A DNA stretch of 36,443 bases from Clostridium sp. (GTDB lineage: Bacteria; Bacillota; Clostridia; Clostridiales; Clostridiaceae), in the NCBI GenBank assembly GCA_017435645.1, contig JAFSER010000033.1, positions 1 through 36,443 on the forward strand. Direction: 5' to 3'. Made by a program: the position numbers and the translations under genes. The notes below the pieces were generated by a model. That model saw only the letters and a program-made list of their open reading frames with translations. It was not told where the DNA came from and did no database searches. Positions within the stretch are counted from its first letter, which is position 1; each line of letters opens with the position of its first letter. Positions 34,304 to 36,443 of this stretch are shown in pieces.

Positions 34304-34425
34304 AAAATAGAAACAGATGTATTGATAATGATATAATTAAAGAAATAATAATTAAAATGCAAAAATTAAGAAAAAATAATAATTGATTTTAAATCATTCA
34401 ATAAAGCTTGTATAGAGGTGGTCTT

Positions 34426-36183
34426 TTGAAGAAAAATGTAATGCAAAGAGAATTTAAGAAATTAAAGTCTCAAATAAGTCATATAGAAGAAATTGCTTAT
34501 AATTCAAAACTTGGAGCGTTAATAGAGCAAGAATCCTCCTTAAGGAAAAAAATAAGATTATTAATAGAAATGGAAAATGAAAATTTTAAAGATTATAAAG
34601 AAATTAGAGAAAGATATGAAGAACTATTAGAAAATATATCTAAAAGATTATTAGAGGATTATAATAAAAAGAATAATACTGATTTTGACTTTTATCAAGT
34701 AATTAGGGGGAACTATAATTTTTTTATTAATTCAGGATTTATGACAGTTCTTACTAAACAACATATACCTAAATTAATATCTAAGGAGTTTGAAGAAAAC
34801 TTTCCTAAAAACCCAAAAGATGAATATAAATTAGCAAGGAATATAAAAAGAAAAATTTATGTTCATTTAGGGGATACTAATACTGGGAAAACTTATACAG
34901 CAATGGAAAGGTTAAAAGAAGCTAAAGATGGAGTGTACTTGTCACCATTAAGGATACTAGCTTTAGAGAATTATGAAAAATTAAATAATTGTAATATAAT
35001 ATGTAACTTACTTACAGGTGAAGAAGAAATAATTAAAGAGGGTGCAACACATATATCTTGTACTATTGAGAAGATTAACTTAAAAAAGGAGTATGATATT
35101 GCTATAATAGATGAAATTCAGATGATAGATGATTCACAAAGAGGAGCAGCATGGACTAGAGCTTTGCTAGGACTAAGATGTAATGAAATTCATATATGTG
35201 GAGCTTTAAATGCTAAGTTATTATTGGAGAGTATTTTATCTGATTGTAATGATGATTATGAAGTTATAGAATATAAAAGGAATATTCCATTAGAGGTTCA
35301 AGAGTCTAATTTTTCCTATAATAATACTGAAGAAGGAGATGCTATAGTTGTATTTTCTAAGAAGAAGGTATTACAAATAGCACAACAATATTCTAATCAA
35401 GGAATAAAAGCAAGTATAATTTATGGAGATTTGCCTCCAGAGGTAAGAAGAAAGCAATATGAGATGTTTATAAATAAAGAAAATAAGATTCTAATTACAA
35501 CAGATGCCATTGGAATGGGAGTAAATTTACCTATAAAAAGAATTATATTTTTAGATATTCAAAAGTTTGATGGAGAAGAAATAAGGAATTTAACATCACA
35601 GGAAGTGAAACAGGTAGCTGGTAGAGCAGGTAGAAAGGGAATTTATGAAGTAGGATATGTAGCTACAGTAAGAGGAAATCAAAAGTTTATTAAGGAAAGA
35701 TTAGAAGAGAGAGATGAGATAATAAAAAAAGCAGTTTTAGGACCTTCTGAAGCGATTTTAAATATTAGGAACTTACCTTTAAATGAAAAGTTAGCTTTGT
35801 GGGCAACAAGAAAAGATGATATAAAATATTATAGAAAGATGGATATAAATGAGTATTTAATAATTTTAGATAGAATAAAAAAATATAAGTTAAAAGAAGA
35901 AGTGCAATGGAATTTATTAAAAATACCATTTGATATATCTAAAGATGAGCTTATGAATATATTTTTAGATTATGTAGAAGAATTATTTATGATAAAAAAT
36001 AAAATTATAACTAAGCCTCAATGTTATAAAGGTAACTTAGATGAATTAGAAATATATTATCAAAAGATAAATATATATTATTCCTTCTGCAAATTATTCA
36101 ACTTAGAGTTTGATTTTAATTGGATTTATAAAGAAAGAATTAAGATAAGTGAAGAAATTAATGAAATATTAATTAGATTATAG
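34426..36183 (+). CDS. SUV3-like DExH-box RNA helicase
   Basis: A 585-residue superfamily 2 helicase. The N-terminal 140 residues are charged and partly coiled coil. The motor has Walker A GDTNTGKT (149-156), motif Ia YLSPLRILALE, motif II DEIQMIDD (Asp229-Glu230), HICGALNA, then IIYGDLPPEVRRKQ, TTDAIGMGVNLPI and motif VI QEVKQVAGRAGRKG (Gln396). GxTNTGKT, DEIQM and QVAGRAGR are features of the mitochondrial SUV3 RNA helicase. The C-terminal 150 residues lack recognised domains. I chose the TTG at 34426, shortly after GAGGTGG; the TTG at 34408 is upstream of the SD. SUV3 unwinds RNA for decay in mitochondria; a role in RNA turnover here is inference. Confidence 0.85.
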   Translation: MKKNVMQREFKKLKSQISHIEEIAYNSKLGALIEQESSLRKKIRLLIEMENENFKDYKEIRERYEELLENISKRLLEDYNKKNNTDFDFYQVIRGNYNFFINSGFMTVLTKQHIPKLISKEFEENFPKNPKDEYKLARNIKRKIYVHLGDTNTGKTYTAMERLKEAKDGVYLSPLRILALENYEKLNNCNIICNLLTGEEEIIKEGATHISCTIEKINLKKEYDIAIIDEIQMIDDSQRGAAWTRALLGLRCNEIHICGALNAKLLLESILSDCNDDYEVIEYKRNIPLEVQESNFSYNNTEEGDAIVVFSKKKVLQIAQQYSNQGIKASIIYGDLPPEVRRKQYEMFINKENKILITTDAIGMGVNLPIKRIIFLDIQKFDGEEIRNLTSQEVKQVAGRAGRKGIYEVGYVATVRGNQKFIKERLEERDEIIKKAVLGPSEAILNIRNLPLNEKLALWATRKDDIKYYRKMDINEYLIILDRIKKYKLKEEVQWNLLKIPFDISKDELMNIFLDYVEELFMIKNKIITKPQCYKGNLDELEIYYQKINIYYSFCKLFNLEFDFNWIYKERIKISEEINEILIRL

Positions 36184-36190
36184 ATAATTG

Positions 36191-36199
36191 TGCTATAAT
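36191..36199 (+). promoter_or_regulatory. Extended -10 promoter of the last gene
   Basis: TGCTATAAT (TGn plus perfect -10), 8 bases after the helicase stop; a second TATAAT lies at 36208-36213. There is no terminator between, so read-through from the helicase gene is also possible. Confidence 0.45.
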
Positions 36200-36231
36200 G
36201 TAAATACTATAATCCTTGAAAGGACGATAAT

Positions 36232-36443
36232 ATGGAATACAAATTTAAATTTGAAGACAAAGAATATATTTTAAGTGAAAATAATTTAGAGTATTTTGCT
36301 AATGATGAAATAGAGGAGCTTAAAGGGATAAATCCAAATAAAATATTAGAATTAATATCGAATAGTGAAGAGGTTGATTTCCAAAAAGCATATTATGAAA
36401 CTTGTTGTAGTAATTGTAGAGCTGGAAAAGAAGAAAAGAAAAA
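36232..36443 (+). CDS. Start of a small protein with CCxNC motif; 3' end beyond window
   Basis: Seventy codons are visible from the ATG, which follows the SD AAAGGA. The N-terminus is acidic with alternating hydrophobic strands (MEYKFKFEDKEYILSENN). Then come a helical stretch and a cysteine cluster YETCCSNCRAGK near the right edge, which could bind metal. I do not recognise the family. Codon use matches the neighbours. It could be the second gene of the helicase unit or an independent gene with its own promoter. Confidence 0.6.
   Translation, partial: MEYKFKFEDKEYILSENNLEYFANDEIEELKGINPNKILELISNSEEVDFQKAYYETCCSNCRAGKEEKK

Noticed and set aside
1..36443. CRISPR array, tRNA or rRNA genes, insertion sequence or prophage
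   Set aside because: No regularly spaced repeats, cloverleaf-like segments, transposase, integrase or phage proteins were seen on either strand.

Overview
The window is about three-quarters A+T, with short intergenic gaps, strong GGAGG-type ribosome binding sites and many intrinsic terminators. It carries a CwlD-type spore-cortex amidase, a leucine T-box and an L20-type infC leader. Together these point to the chromosome of a spore-forming Clostridium sensu stricto (cluster I). The secreted sialidase and the large secreted GH20 glycosidase suggest a lifestyle on host mucin or milk-type glycans. I cannot name the species. I found no phage, IS element, tRNA, rRNA or CRISPR array.

Layout. At 1-1097 (-) is the N-terminal part of a secreted GH33 sialidase, cut by the window edge, with its own promoter and a consensus cre (CcpA) site in the leader. 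Then come a CwlD-like amidase (-), a rhomboid-fold membrane protein with a zinc-finger tail (+), and a three-gene operon at 3603-6835 (+): a DUF4116-type repeat protein, a MoxR-like AAA+ ATPase, and a DUF2201 metallopeptidase-like/VWA protein. From 6940 to 10727 lie a membrane-anchored unknown, a methionine aminopeptidase with a SEC-C zinc motif, a HesB/IscA-like protein (-), a methyltransferase-fold protein (+) and a VTT/DedA-type membrane protein. The HesB and methyltransferase promoters face away from each other across a perfect 19-bp inverted repeat. At 11152-14967 is a multidomain secreted GH20 enzyme.

leuS (15240-17690, -) is preceded by a complete T-box leader with its own promoter. 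Then come small genes (CoA-binding, YccF, unknown) and a minus-strand operon of a DUF5685 protein, a J-domain protein with a cysteine-rich tail, and a small hydrophobic ECF-S-like protein. From 21846 to 29132 is a purine-nucleoside-type uptake locus. It has two paralogous BMP-family lipoproteins, separated by a DUF554 membrane protein, then an ABC ATPase with two ATP-binding domains and two permeases that overlap by single bases.

From 29308 to the right edge: homoserine dehydrogenase (hom), a rhodanese, the infC-rpmI-rplT translation operon with an attenuator leader, a patatin-like lipase, a permuted NlpC/P60-like protein (-), a SUV3-like DExH helicase, and the start of a small protein with a CCxNC motif, cut by the window edge.

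Most of this is ordinary clostridial core genome. The parts most worth a second look are the DUF4116-MoxR-DUF2201/VWA operon, the bidirectional palindromic operator at 9216-9261, the AUA start codon forced on infC, the bacterial SUV3-like helicase, the paralogous BMP genes sharing a 56-bp identical block, and a terminator present twice in opposite orientations.
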